Positions 19,835-29,493 of a stretch of DNA of 64,000 nucleotides are shown piece by piece. Each line of letters opens with the position of its first letter. Position 1 is the first letter of the stretch. Location of the stretch: assembly GCA_902530635.1 (NCBI GenBank), contig CACABC010000001.1, positions 130,582-194,581 on the forward strand, written 5' to 3'. The notes under the pieces were generated by a model. The model saw nothing but the letters and a program-made list of their open reading frames with translations, did no database searches and had not been told where the DNA came from. The position numbers and the translations under genes are program-made. This stretch comes from an uncultured Pelagibacteraceae bacterium (lineage in GTDB: Bacteria > Pseudomonadota > Alphaproteobacteria > Pelagibacterales > Pelagibacteraceae).

Positions 19835-20884
19835 AACATCTCCATCTTTTACTAAATAATCTTTTCCTTCTAATCTAAGTTTTCCATTTTCTTTAGCTTT
19901 TTCAAAACTTCCATATTTTTCAAAATCATTGTAGGAGACTGCTTCAGCTCTAATAAATTTTTTTTCGAAATCTGTGTGTATTACCGCAGCAGCCTTAGGT
20001 GCAACAGTATTTTTTTTTATAGTCCATGCTCTTGTTTCCTCAGGCCCTGAAGTAAAAAAAGTGTTGAGATCAAGTAATTCATAACCAGTATTTATCAGCT
20101 TATTAAGACCAGTTTTTTCTAAGCCAATATTTTTCATGTACATCTCTTTTTCTTCAGATTTTAAGTCAGTTATTTGATCTTCAATATCAGCACATATTAT
20201 AACAAATTTTTCATCAGGATATTTTTCTTTTAAAATTTTTGTGTAGTTATTTCCTGCTTTGACATTTGTTTCATCAACATTACAAACTATTATGTATGGT
20301 TTAATTGAAATTAAGCCTAAATCTCTTAAAATTTTATATTTTTCGGTATTCGTGTAATCTTTAAGAGCACCACCACTATTTAGTTTTTTGTGTACTTCTT
20401 CTAGCAACATTATATCTTTATCAGACATCTTTTTTTTTGCATTTTTTTCGAGTTTTTTTTCCAAAATACCAATATCAGATAAAATAATTTCAGTTTTAAT
20501 AGTTTCTAAATCACTAATAGGATCAATTTTTTTATTAACGTGCTGTATATTTGCTGAGTCAAAACACCTTACCAAATGTACAATTGCATCAACTTCTCTT
20601 ATGTGTGATAAAAATTTGTTACCAAGCCCTTCACCCTTAGAAGCACCTTTAACTAATCCCGCAATATCTACAAATGTTATGTTAGTGTTAATTTTTTTCC
20701 TTGATTTTGATAATTTGTGTAAAGTATTTATCCTATCGTCTGGGACGTCAACAATTCCAATGTTAGGATCTATCGTACAAAAGGGAAAGTTAGCAGCTTG
20801 AGCATTTTTAGAAGATGTTAAAGCATTAAACAAAGTTGACTTTCCAACATTTGGAAGCCCAACTATTCCACACTTAAATCCCAT
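19811..20884 (-). CDS. ychF: Redox-regulated ATPase YchF (Obg family)
   Basis: GIVGLPNVGKSTLFNALT; FVDIAGLVKGASKGEGLGNKFLSHIREVDA. Confidence 0.97.
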   Translation of the reverse strand: MGFKCGIVGLPNVGKSTLFNALTSSKNAQAANFPFCTIDPNIGIVDVPDDRINTLHKLSKSRKKINTNITFVDIAGLVKGASKGEGLGNKFLSHIREVDAIVHLVRCFDSANIQHVNKKIDPISDLETIKTEIILSDIGILEKKLEKNAKKKMSDKDIMLLEEVHKKLNSGGALKDYTNTEKYKILRDLGLISIKPYIIVCNVDETNVKAGNNYTKILKEKYPDEKFVIICADIEDQITDLKSEEKEMYMKNIGLEKTGLNKLINTGYELLDLNTFFTSGPEETRAWTIKKNTVAPKAAAVIHTDFEKKFIRAEAVSYNDFEKYGSFEKAKENGKLRLEGKDYLVKDGDVLFFRVNP

Positions 20885-21446
20885 TCAAATTTTGGTTTAC
20901 CTTGCTTGAAAAAGTATCCATCTTTTTATCAATTAAAGTTGGGATCATCTTAACAATATTTTCTGTTATATCTTTAATTTTATCTTCTTCATTGTCGCTG
21001 AAATCTTCCAATACATGAGCATCCACTTTTTTTCCATTTTTTGGATGGCCTATACCAATCCTAACTCTTGAGTAATCTTTTCCAATTGATTTATCTATTG
21101 ATTCTATTCCATTATGTCCTGCACTGCTTCCTCCAAATTTAGCTTTTACTTTTCCTAAATCAATATCCATATCATCGTGAAAAACGAATACATTTTTTGC
21201 GTCAATTTTAAAATAATCAATTAACTCTTTAATACAAACCCCAGAGTTATTCATAAAAGTCAAAGGCTTTATGGCATAAACTTTTTTATTATCAATATTT
21301 CCAGTTGTTAAAAGTCCTTTAAATTTTGGTTTTTGTTTTGAAAGACTAAATTGCTGATTGATTGCGTCAATAATTTTAAAACCAATATTATGTCTGTTGT
21401 TATTATTGTTTGGACCAGGGTTTCCTAAACCTACTAATAAAAGCAT
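20874..21446 (-). CDS. pth: Peptidyl-tRNA hydrolase
   Basis: VGLGNPGPNNNNNRHNIGF; FVFHDDMDIDLGKVKAKFGGSSAGHNGI. Confidence 0.97.
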   Translation of the reverse strand: MLLLVGLGNPGPNNNNNRHNIGFKIIDAINQQFSLSKQKPKFKGLLTTGNIDNKKVYAIKPLTFMNNSGVCIKELIDYFKIDAKNVFVFHDDMDIDLGKVKAKFGGSSAGHNGIESIDKSIGKDYSRVRIGIGHPKNGKKVDAHVLEDFSDNEEDKIKDITENIVKMIPTLIDKKMDTFSSKVNQNLNGI

Positions 21447-21452
21447 ATAAAT

Positions 21453-22214
21453 TTATTTCTTCTCTTGTTTTTTTTCAGCGGGTTTTGCAGGTGCTTTTTT
21501 ATCACCAGCTGCCTCTTTTCCTTTTTCATCTTTTTTAGCAGCATCACCCTCTTTTGTTGGTACGGCAGATTCTTGTCCATCTGCTGCTGGAGTAGTCTCA
21601 CCATCAGCACCTTCAGCAAGTGTTTCTTCTGCAGGTTTTTCTGGTTCTTTAACAATTGTTGGTGCAGCTATAGTTGCAACAACAAAATCTCTATCAGTTA
21701 TTGTTGGCTTAGCATTTTCAGGAAGTTTAACTGATGATATTTTTATACTTGCTCCTATTTCTAAATTAGCTAAATCAATCTCAATACTTTCAGGAATATT
21801 TTCTGCGATACAACTAAGTTCAATTTTTCTTCTAACAATATTTAAAACTCCTCCACTTTTCAAGCCTGGACAATCTTTATTGTTTTTAAATATCACGGGA
21901 ATTTGTAAAATAATTCTTGAGCCTTTAGCAACTCTCATAAAATCTATATGTATCGGTTTGTCAGAAGTAACATGGTACGAAATGTCTCTAGGAATAACTT
22001 TTTCTGTTTTTCCGTCAATATCCAAATCAATTATTGTAGAAAGGAATGCATCTGATACTAAAATAGTTTTAAGACGTTTTTCCTCTATACTTATTTTTAA
22101 GTTTGGATTTTCACCACCATACAAAACTGCAGGTATAAATCCTTTTGCTCTAAGGGAATTTAATTCACCAGTAGTCTTGGAAACTCTCTTGGTAGCTTTT
22201 AAATTATTTATCAT
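21453..22214 (-). CDS. rplY: Ribosomal protein L25/general stress protein Ctc
   Basis: LRAKGFIPAVLYG, CTC-type beta domain; long low-complexity tail. Confidence 0.93.
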   Translation of the reverse strand: MINNLKATKRVSKTTGELNSLRAKGFIPAVLYGGENPNLKISIEEKRLKTILVSDAFLSTIIDLDIDGKTEKVIPRDISYHVTSDKPIHIDFMRVAKGSRIILQIPVIFKNNKDCPGLKSGGVLNIVRRKIELSCIAENIPESIEIDLANLEIGASIKISSVKLPENAKPTITDRDFVVATIAAPTIVKEPEKPAEETLAEGADGETTPAADGQESAVPTKEGDAAKKDEKGKEAAGDKKAPAKPAEKKQEKK

Positions 22215-22256
22215 TTGAATGGCAATTTATAACCCAACTTTGAAATAAAACAAGAG

Positions 22257-23189
22257 CTAATTAAACAAACTAGATACAGATGTCGAGTTTGAAATCCTTT
22301 TTATTGCTTCTGCCATGAGTTGAGCAATAGATAAAACTTCTATTTTACTAGCCTTTTTTATTTTTTTTGAATTGTCGATCGTATCAGTAATTATTAATTT
22401 CTTAATTTTTGATCTTTGTATTTTGTTTACTGCGTCTCCACTTAAAACTGCATGTGTAATAAATACGTGCACACTTCTTGCTCCTTTTTTTATCAAAGCA
22501 TCAGCAGCATTTATAATTGTTCCACCGCTGTCAATGATATCATCAATTATCATACAGTCTTTACCCCTAACATTACCAATAATATTCATAACTTTAGATT
22601 TACCCGGTTCTGGTCTTCTCTTATCAATAATAGCCAAGTCCGCATTTACTTTTGTTGCCAAACCTCTTGTTCTTTCAATTGCACCAGCATCTGGAGAAAC
22701 ACATATTAAATTTTTACTTTTAATATTTCTTCTAATGTATCTTGCAAATATTGGCGTAGTAAATAAATTATCTACAGGCATATCAAAGAAACCTTGAATT
22801 TGCCCCGCATGTAAATCTACTGTAACAACTCTATGTGCTCCTGCATTCGTTATTAAATTAGAAACAAGTTTTGCAGAAATTGAAGTTCTAGGGACAACCT
22901 TTCTGTCTTGTCTCGCATAACCGAAATAAGGAATAACTGCTGTAATATTTTTTGCGGACGATCTTCTTAGAGCATCTATACATAAAAGAAGTTCCATCAG
23001 ATTATCATTTGCTGGTGTCGCGCTTGACTGTATTACAAAAACACTATTACCTCTTATATTTTCATTTATTTCTACGTAGATTTCACCATCTGAAAATTTT
23101 TTTATGTTCGTATTTACAAGTTTTGTCTTGAGATATTTGGATATACTCTTACTTAATGAGGGATTGCTTGTTCCTGATAAAATTTTCAT
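22257..23189 (-). CDS. prs: Ribose-phosphate pyrophosphokinase
   Basis: DLHAGQIQGFFDMPVDNLF; MIDDIIDSGGTIINAADAL PRPP loop; start chosen at MKILSGTSNPSLS (ORF extends to 23210). Confidence 0.97.
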   Translation of the reverse strand: MKILSGTSNPSLSKSISKYLKTKLVNTNIKKFSDGEIYVEINENIRGNSVFVIQSSATPANDNLMELLLCIDALRRSSAKNITAVIPYFGYARQDRKVVPRTSISAKLVSNLITNAGAHRVVTVDLHAGQIQGFFDMPVDNLFTTPIFARYIRRNIKSKNLICVSPDAGAIERTRGLATKVNADLAIIDKRRPEPGKSKVMNIIGNVRGKDCMIIDDIIDSGGTIINAADALIKKGARSVHVFITHAVLSGDAVNKIQRSKIKKLIITDTIDNSKKIKKASKIEVLSIAQLMAEAIKRISNSTSVSSLFN

Positions 23190-23230
23190 TAGGACACCTT
23201 TCTTATACATCCATTGGGATCTAGTTTCAA

Positions 23231-23998
23231 TTAATTTTGTAGATTAGTTTTCTTAATAACTGATATGCATCTTCCGTAGTCATTCTCCCCTAACTTTTTG
23301 GCCCTTCTGTGGCTAAAGTATTCTTTCTTATTGGCAAAGCTATCAATGTTAATGTTACCTATTTTATGTACTCCATAACTATTAAATTTTTTAATTACAA
23401 ATCCTCTCAAATCAAAATTAAATGAATCGTTTTCTTTTTTTAAAAAAAAAGAGTCATTTTCCACAGATTCTTCATTAAATTTTGAGTAAAAATCTTTTTT
23501 GACTTCATAACTCTCTTGAGCAATGCACGGACCTATACAAACGTCCAATTTTTTTGTATTTCCACCCATTTCTACAATTTTATTTAATGTATTGTCAATC
23601 ACTCCACTTACTGCTCCTTTCCAACCAGCATGAATACAGCCAATAATTTTTTTATCATTTTCATAAACTAAAATTGGAGCACAGTCAGCAGTCAGCACAC
23701 ATAATGCAAGCTCATAATTATTAGTCAGCATAGCGTCGGCATCGATCCTTTCAGAATTATTTTTACCATCTATAATTTGGACCTTACTACTGTGAGTTTG
23801 GTTCATTAGCATTAGCTGTTTTTTCTCAATATTAAAAGTTTTTGCAACAAATTCGAGGTTTTTTTGAACAATTTCTTTTTTATCTTTGCTACCAATTCCG
23901 CAATTCAAACTTTCATAAATACCTCTTGATGCTCCATTCTTTCTCGAAAAAAAACAGTGTTTTATATTATTATTTTTTAAATTATCTGAGTAAAACAT
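23231..23998 (-). CDS. pgeF: YfiH/PgeF family multicopper oxidase-like protein
   Basis: NQTHSSKV...DADAMLTN...LTADCAPIL...IGCIHAGWKGAVSGV...CIGPCI. Confidence 0.93.
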   Translation of the reverse strand: MFYSDNLKNNNIKHCFFSRKNGASRGIYESLNCGIGSKDKKEIVQKNLEFVAKTFNIEKKQLMLMNQTHSSKVQIIDGKNNSERIDADAMLTNNYELALCVLTADCAPILVYENDKKIIGCIHAGWKGAVSGVIDNTLNKIVEMGGNTKKLDVCIGPCIAQESYEVKKDFYSKFNEESVENDSFFLKKENDSFNFDLRGFVIKKFNSYGVHKIGNINIDSFANKKEYFSHRRAKKLGENDYGRCISVIKKTNLQN

Positions 23999-25062
23999 TA
24001 TTTAAATGCTAATGAAAAATTACAATTTTTATTTTTTGTAAAAATTACCTTAAAGTCTCTTCCCATCATATTTGGATTTATCAATCTATGTACTCTAGAA
24101 TATAAATCTTGTTTTTCCTTTTTCCCCATTTTATTGCCAGCTATTCTTATTCTTTCTAAAATACCCATTTTTTGTAAAAATTTACTTTGGCTAATTATAT
24201 CTTCAACTAATAATCCATTTGAGTTAAAATATTTTTTGTATAAGCTAAAATTTACCAAAGAAGTAATATCTGCATTTCCAATATTTTTTTTAATATCGTT
24301 AAATTTATGCTTCATTACTGATTGTAATGTATCAATATTATTTTCAGTTTTATATCCATAGTCAATAAAAAGAGCACCACCATTCAGTTTTTTTATTTTA
24401 CTACAAACTATGTTTAATTCTTTAAAACCATATTCTGGGTATTCAATTATACCGTTTCCATGAAGTAATTCATAATTTTTTAATTTACTAACCTGTATTT
24501 TTTGAGCCTTTTTAAATATGAAATCAATTTTATTTTTATTCAAGTAAGCATATTTTTCGTAAATATGATTATTAATTTTTCTAAATTGTTTTATTGGTAA
24601 TGCATCTAGAAATTCATTTCCAAAGAAAACAACTGGTCCTTTTTTAATTTTATCAAGATTTTTTATCCAAGAAACTTTTTCTGATATTATTCTATTTTTT
24701 TGAATTTTAATTAATTTTTCACTCTTTTCGTAAAGCATAATATTTAGACATTTACCAAATTCTGAAAAGTTTTTTATTGTTTTTAAAAGTGCTAAGCAAA
24801 AATCTCCATTTCCTGGTCCTAGTTCAACAAAATTTATTTTTTTAGGTTTACCTAAATTTTCCCAAAAACTAATAAGCCATATAGAAATCATCTCACAAAA
24901 AACATTAGAAATGTTAGGCGCAGTAACGAAATCGCCATTAATTCCAAAAGGATTTTTTTTTTGATAATAACCAAAGCTTTTATCGTAAAGCACTTTTTCT
25001 AAATAAGTATCAAGAGCAATTGATTTAGATTTTTTAAAAATTTTATTTATTTTTTTCATCAT
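23998..25062 (-). CDS. SAM-dependent methyltransferase, MidA/NDUFAF7 family
   Basis: DFVTAPNISNVFCEM; FVELGPGNGDFCLALL; GNEFLDALPIKQF. Confidence 0.9.
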   Translation of the reverse strand: MMKKINKIFKKSKSIALDTYLEKVLYDKSFGYYQKKNPFGINGDFVTAPNISNVFCEMISIWLISFWENLGKPKKINFVELGPGNGDFCLALLKTIKNFSEFGKCLNIMLYEKSEKLIKIQKNRIISEKVSWIKNLDKIKKGPVVFFGNEFLDALPIKQFRKINNHIYEKYAYLNKNKIDFIFKKAQKIQVSKLKNYELLHGNGIIEYPEYGFKELNIVCSKIKKLNGGALFIDYGYKTENNIDTLQSVMKHKFNDIKKNIGNADITSLVNFSLYKKYFNSNGLLVEDIISQSKFLQKMGILERIRIAGNKMGKKEKQDLYSRVHRLINPNMMGRDFKVIFTKNKNCNFSLAFK

Positions 25063-25837
25063 TCATAAATTTTAATAACAAAAAGAAACCAAATAACATC
25101 ATTATAATACTTAAAATTGAACCCATAGAGAAATAGTTAAAAATATATCCCATATGATTATCTGGTTCTCTAAATTGTTCACAAATAATTCGAAAGAAAC
25201 TATAAAGCACAAGAAAAACTATTGAAATGAAACCATTAAAATTTTTTCTAAAGAAAATAAGCATGTTTAATATTAAAAATAATAAAATTCCTTCGAGTAA
25301 AGCCTCATAAATTTGTGAAGGATGCCTTGGTAAAGAGTCTATTTTTGGAAAAATAACTCCCCACGCTTTTTGAGTAGGAGATCCAAACAATTCACTATTT
25401 ATAAAATTCGATATTCTTCCTAAAAAAATTCCAATAGGCGCTACAGCTGAGATTGTATCAAAATAAATTTTATAATTAAGATTATTTTTTTTGGAAAAGA
25501 TGTAAGAACCCAAAGCTACACCTAAAAGTCCTCCATGAAAAGACATTCCCCCTTTCCATATTTTAAATATTTCTAAAATGTTATCGAAATAAAAAGTGGG
25601 ATTATAAACAAAAACATATCCAAGACGACCTCCTACAATTATACCAATAATTATATATCCAATTAAGTCATCAAATTTTGATAAATAAACCGACTGATCT
25701 TGACCAACTTGTTTAACTAAAATTATTTTTCCGTACCACCAGCCGATTAGAATGCCAAAAATATAAGCAAGTGAGTACCATCTGATTTGAATTAGTCCAA
25801 AGTCAATTAAAATTGGATCAAAATTATGTAGTATCAT
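25043..25837 (-). CDS. lgt: Prolipoprotein diacylglyceryl transferase
   Basis: GGRLGYVFVYN; WKGGMSFHGGLLG; GRISNFINSELFGSPT; RHPSQIYEA. Confidence 0.97.
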   Translation of the reverse strand: MILHNFDPILIDFGLIQIRWYSLAYIFGILIGWWYGKIILVKQVGQDQSVYLSKFDDLIGYIIIGIIVGGRLGYVFVYNPTFYFDNILEIFKIWKGGMSFHGGLLGVALGSYIFSKKNNLNYKIYFDTISAVAPIGIFLGRISNFINSELFGSPTQKAWGVIFPKIDSLPRHPSQIYEALLEGILLFLILNMLIFFRKNFNGFISIVFLVLYSFFRIICEQFREPDNHMGYIFNYFSMGSILSIIMMLFGFFLLLKFMNDEKNK

Positions 25838-25892
25838 TTAAATTTAATTTATCACAATTGAAATTAAATTACTTATAATTTAAAGTAGAAAA

Positions 25893-26123
25893 ATGAATAA
25901 TCCTGAAAAATTTTTAAAGATGATGTCTAGTTTAATTGAGGCAGGGGTTCTAACATCCCAAGATCTGACCAAAGCACTTTTAACATCGATGAAGTTTAAT
26001 AGAGAAAAAATAGCTAATAAATTAGATTTAGTAACAAGAGAAGAATTTATTGTACTCAAAAAAATAATTGAAAAACAACAAAAGGAGATTAATAAATTAA
26101 AGAAAAGAAAGTTAAAGAGGTAA
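25893..26123 (+). CDS. ubiK: UbiK/BMFP-domain accessory protein
   Basis: Short helical protein with LVTREEFIVLKKIIEKQQKEINKLKKRK tail typical of BMFP proteins. Confidence 0.6.
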   Translation: MNNPEKFLKMMSSLIEAGVLTSQDLTKALLTSMKFNREKIANKLDLVTREEFIVLKKIIEKQQKEINKLKKRKLKR

Positions 26124-27437
26124 CGAAATTTTTACTAATAGTCCTTTGAGTCTACTTTCAGAAAGAGAAATGTTACCACCGTGTGATTTCACAATATCTT
26201 GCGCGATTGACAAACCTAATCCTACACCAGATTTATTAAGCCCTCTGCTTTTATCTACTCTGTAAAATGGTTTAAAGACATTTAAATATTCATGTTTGGG
26301 AATTCCAGGTCCATTGTCCTCAACAATTATAACAACGCCATTAACCGTTTTTTTTATTTCTATTAAAATTTTCTTACCATACGATAGACCGTTATCTATA
26401 ATATTTTGGATACATCTTTTTATAAGATTTTTCCTACCTTCTATTATAATAGTTTGACCAGTTGTTAGCTCAAATTTATTCTTATCAAAGTTTCTGAGAA
26501 TCTCATTTACCATTAGGTTAATATCAATTTTACTCGAACTTTCTTCCGATTGAGACTTCGCATACTGCAAGTAATCATTTAACATCTTTTCCATTTCTTC
26601 TATGTCAGTAGTCATTTTTTTCGCAAGATCTTTTTTATCCATCATGGCTAACTGTAATTTAAGTCGTGTAAGAGGGGTTCTTAGATCGTGGCTTATTCCT
26701 GATAGCATTTCCGATCTTTGAGCAAGATGTTTATTAATTCTTTTCATCATCCTGTCAAATTCATATGTAGCTTTACGAATTTCTAAAGCCCCCGACGGTC
26801 TTAAATCATCAATTATTTCTCCTTTACCAAAGCGTTCGGCAGCTTTAGATAATTTAACCAATGGTCTTGTTTGATTTTTTAAAAAAATTAGTGCTATAAA
26901 AATTAATAGCAGAGAAGGGACAGTTAACCATAAAACAAATACTCTGACTGATGAAGGAGCAATTTTATCTTTTGGAAAAAAAATTTGAATAATTTCATTT
27001 TCTGTCTGAATTCTTAAATCAACTAATTCAATATAAGTAACTGTATCAAACCAGTAATTTTCACTACCAAAGACATGCTTCATTTCTCTTCTTAACGATC
27101 TATCCATTGGACTAAAACGTCTGTCGAATTTGGTTTTTGGAAGTTTCTCACCAGATTTGATGTTTATTACAAAATCAAAATTTTTTTTATATAAATCTGT
27201 AAGTTGTTTTATATTATTTTTATTATCACTAGATTTATAAACATCATACAATGTCACAATTTCACTAACTAAAGATCTAGTCATTCCTTTGTTTGCTTTA
27301 ATCCATATACTATCAAAAAAAACTACAGAAATTGTAATCTGTAAAATTATTATTGGAGCAGCAACAATGATTAATGCTCTATAAAATAACCTTTTTGGCA
27401 ATATTTTTTTTAATAAATTATTTAATCCAAAGGACAT
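26112..27437 (-). CDS. EnvZ-like sensor histidine kinase
   Basis: HAMP, SGISHDLRTPLTRLKLQL H-box, VEDNGPGIP and GVGLGLSIAQDIVKSHGG. Confidence 0.93.
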   Translation of the reverse strand: MSFGLNNLLKKILPKRLFYRALIIVAAPIIILQITISVVFFDSIWIKANKGMTRSLVSEIVTLYDVYKSSDNKNNIKQLTDLYKKNFDFVINIKSGEKLPKTKFDRRFSPMDRSLRREMKHVFGSENYWFDTVTYIELVDLRIQTENEIIQIFFPKDKIAPSSVRVFVLWLTVPSLLLIFIALIFLKNQTRPLVKLSKAAERFGKGEIIDDLRPSGALEIRKATYEFDRMMKRINKHLAQRSEMLSGISHDLRTPLTRLKLQLAMMDKKDLAKKMTTDIEEMEKMLNDYLQYAKSQSEESSSKIDINLMVNEILRNFDKNKFELTTGQTIIIEGRKNLIKRCIQNIIDNGLSYGKKILIEIKKTVNGVVIIVEDNGPGIPKHEYLNVFKPFYRVDKSRGLNKSGVGLGLSIAQDIVKSHGGNISLSESRLKGLLVKISLPL

Positions 27438-28095
27438 AACCAGAACCTCTTATTGTTTGCAAAAATTTCGGATTTTTGGGATTTATTTCAATTTTTTTTC
27501 TCAATCTTGTTATCATTACATCAATAGATCTCTCTTTTGAAATATTTGAAATTTTACCTATTTCTGAACGAGAAAAAATTTTCCCTGGCGATGCGAGCAT
27601 TTTCATTAAAACTTTTTTTTCTGATAAATTAATTTTTTTCACCTTATTTTTTAATTGTATGACCATCTTATTTAAATTTAACTCTGCTTCTCCAATTTTG
27701 CTTGATAGCAATTTATTTGGATCAATGTTCATTTTTATTATATTTTTCACCCTGAGCAATAGTTCTTTAGGATCAAAAGGCTTACCAAGATAGTCGTCGG
27801 CACCAAGTTCTAAACCATGTATTCTACTTTCAACTTCACCTTTGGCGGTCAACAAAATTATAGGTATATTTTTCGTTTGCTTTAATTCTTTTGTAAGATC
27901 ATAACCATTTTGACCAGGCATCATTACATCTAAAATTATTAAGTTGAAGTTAAAAATTTCAATTTTTTCTTTTGCTTTTTCGGCATTTTCAGCTGAAGAA
28001 ATTATAAAACCTTTTTCTGATAAAAATTGTTTTATCAAAGATCTTATTTTATCATCATCATCCACAACTAAAATATGATATTTATTTTTTTCCAT
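27418..28095 (-). CDS. petR: OmpR-family response regulator (PetR-like)
   Basis: ILVVDDDDKIRSLI; LIILDVMMPGQNG; winged-helix C-terminus; operon with MarR-type regulator. Confidence 0.85.
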   Translation of the reverse strand: MEKNKYHILVVDDDDKIRSLIKQFLSEKGFIISSAENAEKAKEKIEIFNFNLIILDVMMPGQNGYDLTKELKQTKNIPIILLTAKGEVESRIHGLELGADDYLGKPFDPKELLLRVKNIIKMNIDPNKLLSSKIGEAELNLNKMVIQLKNKVKKINLSEKKVLMKMLASPGKIFSRSEIGKISNISKERSIDVMITRLRKKIEINPKNPKFLQTIRGSGYVLWIK

Positions 28096-28525
28096 TTATT
28101 ATTTTTTTTAAAACTTCTTTAAATCTAATAACTGACTCTGAGTCCGATTCTTTTAAAGCATTAAAAATACGTTTTTTTTGACTTTCAAAAACTTCTTTAT
28201 AAAATTTTCTACCATTTTGATCGAGATACAAAAGTTTTCTTCTAGTATCATTTTCATCTTTAATTTGTTTAATAATCTTTAAACGTTTCAAATCTTTTAA
28301 TACTCTATTTAAACTTTGTTTTGTTATTTTTAATTTTATTAGTAATTCATTTACGCTTATACCTTCGTTTCTCTCTATTAAATGCAGAGTTCTATGGTGT
28401 GCTGGACCCAGAGAGTTTTTTTTTAAAATTTCTATTGGATCGGAAAATGTTTCTCTGTAGGCATAAAGCAGCAGCTGTATGCAGTCTTTAATCTGTTCAT
28501 CCTTTAAATAAAGCAAATCTTTCAT
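28082..28525 (-). CDS. petP: MarR-family transcriptional regulator (PetP-like)
   Basis: wHTH LIERNEGISVNELLIKLKITKQSLNRVLKDLKRLKII; overlaps the downstream response regulator gene. Confidence 0.75.
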   Translation of the reverse strand: MKDLLYLKDEQIKDCIQLLLYAYRETFSDPIEILKKNSLGPAHHRTLHLIERNEGISVNELLIKLKITKQSLNRVLKDLKRLKIIKQIKDENDTRRKLLYLDQNGRKFYKEVFESQKKRIFNALKESDSESVIRFKEVLKKIINGKK

Positions 28526-28605
28526 AATTTTTGGTCAGATATGTTGACATATTTTATCAAGAATTATACTTTTTTGTTAGATAAAAATTATTTAATTTAA
28601 TCCTA

Positions 28606-29493
28606 ATGGAAACAATTCCTTACGATAAGAGATCAGGAAAAATTTGGTTCAACGGAAATCTCGTTGATTGGCAAGAAACAAAGGTTCACGTATTAAATCA
28701 TGGACTGCATTATGCTAGTTGTGTTTTTGAAGGAGAACGTGTTTATGATGGTGAAATCTTTAAACTTGAGGAACATACTAGCAGATTATTTCATTCAGCA
28801 AAAAGAATGGGAATGCTTATGCCATATTCTGAAAAAGAGATAAACAAAGCTTGTAAAGAAATAGTTGGGGCACAAAAAATAAAAAACGGATATGTAAGAC
28901 CGATTGTCTGGCGTGGTAGCGAGATGATGGCAATTTCAGCACAAAAAAATAAAGTTCATGTTGCGATAGCATCTTGGGAATGGGGATCCTACTTCGATCC
29001 TAAATTGAAATTGAAAGGAATCAAATTAAATATTTCATCCTGGAGAAGGCCCTCTCCTAATTCAGTTCCATGGGACACCAAGGCTTCAGGTTTATATATG
29101 ATTTGTACTTTGTCGAAACATGAAGCTGAAAGCAAAGGTTTTACAGACTCACTTATGTTAGATCACGAAGGTAATATTGCCGAAGCTACGGGAGCAAATA
29201 TTTTTTTTAAAGATAAAAAAGGAGCATTGGTTACTCCAATACCAGACTCTTTTCTTGACGGTATAACAAGAAGGTGTGTTATCCAATTAGCTAAATCTAA
29301 AGGGATAAAAATTGTTGAAAGAAAAATTAAACCAGATGAAATGGGAAATTTTGTAGGTTGTTTTTTAACAGGAACTGCAGCTGAAATAACACCAGTGTCT
29401 CAGATTGATAAATTTAATTTTATAGTTTGTGATGTAATTAAATCCTTATCAGAAAACTATCAAAATCTTGTTAGAAAAAAAGTTGCTGCCTAG
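28606..29493 (+). CDS. ilvE: Branched-chain amino acid aminotransferase
   Basis: IWFNGNLVDWQETKVHVLNHGLHYASCVFEGERVY; EATGANIFF. Confidence 0.95.
   Translation: METIPYDKRSGKIWFNGNLVDWQETKVHVLNHGLHYASCVFEGERVYDGEIFKLEEHTSRLFHSAKRMGMLMPYSEKEINKACKEIVGAQKIKNGYVRPIVWRGSEMMAISAQKNKVHVAIASWEWGSYFDPKLKLKGIKLNISSWRRPSPNSVPWDTKASGLYMICTLSKHEAESKGFTDSLMLDHEGNIAEATGANIFFKDKKGALVTPIPDSFLDGITRRCVIQLAKSKGIKIVERKIKPDEMGNFVGCFLTGTAAEITPVSQIDKFNFIVCDVIKSLSENYQNLVRKKVAA

Noticed and set aside
20388-20801. 137-aa plus-strand ORF
   Set aside because: Fully antisense to ychF; low-complexity hydrophobic translation.
21434-21655. 73-aa minus-strand ORF
   Set aside because: Alternative frame of the rplY low-complexity tail; lysine/leucine-rich artefact.
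22372-22797. 141-aa plus-strand ORF
   Set aside because: Fully antisense to prs; no independent evidence.
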